A stretch of 7,098 nt of DNA, from NCBI GenBank assembly GCA_934613165.1, contig CAKTSW010000071.1, forward strand, positions 1 through 7,098, written 5' to 3'. The notes under the pieces are model-generated. The model searched no databases, was not told the DNA's origin, and saw only the letters and a program-made list of their open reading frames with translations. Positions 5,801 through 7,098 of this stretch are shown in pieces. The position numbers were made by a program, and so were the translations under genes. Position 1 is the first letter of the stretch, and each line of letters begins with the position of its first letter. This stretch comes from an uncultured Ellagibacter sp. (GTDB taxonomy: Bacteria; Actinomycetota; Coriobacteriia; Coriobacteriales; Eggerthellaceae).

Positions 5801-5812
5801 GAGGATAGTTAC

Positions 5813-7006
5813 ATGAGGACTGAAGATTTCAACTACGACCTGCCCGAAGAGCTCATCGCGCAGGAGCCGGCGCCGGTACGCGACGCGTGCCGCATGCTCG
5901 TCATGGATCGCGAGACGGGCGCACTCGAAGACCGCATCTTCCACGATATCGAGGACTACCTGCGACCGGGCGACCTTCTCGTGGCGAACGAGACGCGCGT
6001 CATGCCCGCTCGCCTTCTAGGCGCGAAGCGCGGCACCGGCGGACAGGCCGAGGTGTTCCTGCTCCGCGAGCTGAAGGGTGCGCCCGCTTCCCCCTATCTT
6101 GACGAATCGCTCACCGAATCCGCCAATCAACAGGCCATTTGGGAAGTGCTCGTGCGCCCGGGCAAGCGCTTGAAGCCGGGAAGCGGCGCCATCGTCGACT
6201 TCACCGACAAGCAAGGCAATGTCGCGCTTTCCGCCGAGGTCATCGACTGGGCGTCCGCAAAAACCGACGCCGCCGCAGCCGGCGAATCCGCTGATGAAAA
6301 CGGCTCCGACGCTACCGCCGCGAAGGGCGAGCGCATCGCACGTCTCACGACGACGCTTCCCTCGCTTGACGAGGCGCTTCACGCAGTCGGCCACACGCCT
6401 CTGCCTCCCTACATCAAAAACTACGCCGGCGACGAGGAACTGTACCAGACCGTGTACTCGCGCCGCGAAAGCTCGGCAGCCGCCCCGACGGCGGGCCTGC
6501 ACTTCACGCCCGAGCTTATCGAACGCCTGAAAGCGAAGGGCATTCGCTGGGAAACGGTCGACTTGGAAGTGGGCCTCGACACGTTCCGCATCGTCGACGA
6601 GGACGACCCGACCAAGCATAAGATGCATACCGAGTACTACACCGTGCCGCAGAAGACCGTCGACGCCATCAACGAGACGCACGCCGCGGGCGGGCGCGTC
6701 ATCGCCGTGGGAACCACCTCGACGCGCAGCCTCGAAAGCGCCTGGGACGCTTCAGCGGCGGGCGGCGAGGGTGCCATCACCGCCCGCAACCGCGACACGA
6801 CGAGCCTGTATCTCCTTCCCGGCAGCACCTTCCACGTGATCGACGGCCTCATCACGAACTTCCATGTGCCGAAGAGCACGCTCATGATGCTCGTGAGCGC
6901 TTTCTCGAGCCGCGAGAACATCATGGGCGCCTACCACCACGCCATCGAGAACCGCTACCGCATGCTCTCCTTCGGCGACGCCATGTTCATCAAGCCGCGA
7001 GAATAG
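5813..7006 (+). CDS. queA: S-adenosylmethionine:tRNA ribosyltransferase-isomerase QueA
   Basis: QueA transfers and rearranges the ribosyl group of S-adenosylmethionine onto preQ1 at the wobble position of tRNAs with GUN anticodons, giving epoxyqueuosine. It is a cytoplasmic protein of 397 residues, longer than the usual 340-360. Family signs are the N terminus DFNYDLPEELIAQEPA (5-20), LLVANETRVMPARLLG (55-70), HTPLPPYI (194-201), AAAPTAGLHFT (222-232), VDLEVGLDTFRIV (249-261), AVGTTSTRSLES (298-309), DGLITNFHVPKSTLMMLVSAF (344-364) and the closing RYRMLSFGDAMFIKP (381-395). The extra length is mostly an Ala/Asp/Glu-rich, probably disordered, insert at about 150-172. The start has a good AAGAGGA site (5799-5805, 7-base spacer). 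Its first eight codons are repeated twice upstream. The gene ends 17 bases before a strong terminator. QueH, which acts on its product, is encoded at the other end of the window. Confidence 0.97.
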   Translation: MRTEDFNYDLPEELIAQEPAPVRDACRMLVMDRETGALEDRIFHDIEDYLRPGDLLVANETRVMPARLLGAKRGTGGQAEVFLLRELKGAPASPYLDESLTESANQQAIWEVLVRPGKRLKPGSGAIVDFTDKQGNVALSAEVIDWASAKTDAAAAGESADENGSDATAAKGERIARLTTTLPSLDEALHAVGHTPLPPYIKNYAGDEELYQTVYSRRESSAAAPTAGLHFTPELIERLKAKGIRWETVDLEVGLDTFRIVDEDDPTKHKMHTEYYTVPQKTVDAINETHAAGGRVIAVGTTSTRSLESAWDASAAGGEGAITARNRDTTSLYLLPGSTFHVIDGLITNFHVPKSTLMMLVSAFSSRENIMGAYHHAIENRYRMLSFGDAMFIKPRE

Positions 7007-7023
7007 AACCGGTCGATTTGCAA

Positions 7024-7071
7024 GAAGAAGGGGCTGCTCGGGAATTTCGTTTCCCGAGCAGCCCCTTCTTC
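7024..7071 (+). terminator. Intrinsic terminator after queA
   Basis: There is a perfect 21-bp inverted repeat: left arm 7024-7044 (GAAGAAGGGGCTGC...) and right arm 7051-7071, with a 6-base loop TTTCGT. It is followed by a T-rich but interrupted tail (ATTTCTTCC). It begins 17 bases after the queA stop. The A-rich bases before the stem mean it could also work on the opposite strand for a converging gene beyond the window. Confidence 0.9.
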
Positions 7072-7098
7072 ATTTCTTCCCCTCATTCCGTGTCGAGA

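Larger units (their letters stand above)
5579..5812 (+). repeat. Two tandem 117-bp units built on the queA start
   Basis: Unit 1 is 5579-5695 and unit 2 is 5696-5812. Both are exactly 117 bp and differ at 20 positions (about 83% identical), with no indel. Eighteen of the 20 differences are transitions. Each unit contains, in order, a copy of the first eight codons of queA, 26 further sense codons, a TAA, and the shared 12-base string GAGGATAG[C/T]TAC before the next ATG. The third copy of the eight-codon start is queA itself (5813-5836). Because 117 is a multiple of three, all three starts are in the same frame. The origin could be a tandem duplication or repeated insertion of a small element. 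Confidence 0.9.

Noticed and set aside
5513..5812. A preQ1 riboswitch in the queA leader
   Set aside because: The leader lacks the compact A-rich-tailed pseudoknot expected of known preQ1 classes. What is present is a different, larger repeated fold.
5579..5812. A CRISPR array
   Set aside because: There are only two full units, 117 bp each, diverged by about 17%, with coding content and no unique spacers.
5534..5944. Minus-strand 136-codon frame across the leader repeats and the queA start
   Set aside because: It contains the repeat twice because the repeat length is a multiple of three. It has no start signal, runs antisense into queA, and is explained by the leader repeats.

Overview
The window is GC-rich DNA with strong G/C bias at third codon positions, purine-rich Shine-Dalgarno sites and an obligate-anaerobe gene set (queuosine genes beside a 2-hydroxyacyl-CoA-dehydratase-like iron-sulfur system). 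I infer a gut-type actinobacterium of the class Coriobacteriia (Eggerthellaceae-like). That placement rests on composition and gene content only.

Layout. At the left edge a HAD-family phosphatase runs on the minus strand and leaves the window (1-544). A 270-base divergent intergenic region follows. All remaining genes read on the plus strand. They are queH (epoxyqueuosine reductase, 815-1585, with an unusual charged Ala-rich tail), a 2-hydroxyacyl-CoA-dehydratase-like subunit (1648-2988), and a long gene starting in a 4-base overlap with it (2985-4841). That long gene fuses a second dehydratase-like subunit to the ATP-dependent activator ATPase. An AT-rich gap with a good promoter and short direct repeats leads to a Phd/YefM-ParE/RelE type toxin-antitoxin pair (4910-5512). 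Next comes a 300-base leader, then queA (5813-7006), and a strong intrinsic terminator (7024-7071).

How the genes work together. QueA and QueH carry out the last two steps of queuosine formation on tRNA: QueA makes epoxyqueuosine from preQ1-tRNA and QueH reduces it. Between them lies a complete-looking two-subunit-plus-activator ATP-driven electron-transfer system of the HgdABC/BcrABCD superfamily. Its substrate cannot be told from this window, because no CoA transferase, ligase or acyl-CoA dehydrogenase is present. The toxin-antitoxin pair looks like an independent cassette.

The most unusual object is the queA leader. It consists of two exact-length (117 bp) tandem units. Each begins with a copy of the first eight codons of queA (M-R/K-T-E-D-F-N-Y), continues as a 34-codon open frame, and ends with a stop codon embedded in a Shine-Dalgarno site that serves the next start. 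The units differ at 20 of 117 positions with no indel, nearly all transitions. They share a predicted three-way-junction fold containing a 12-bp hairpin with one compensatory base-pair change. This could be a new type of structured leader, or a small element that inserts after a gene start and regenerates it. Other points worth a look are the subunit-activator fusion with an internal start site, and an in-frame stop in queH beyond which the frame runs on to an ATGA junction with the next gene.
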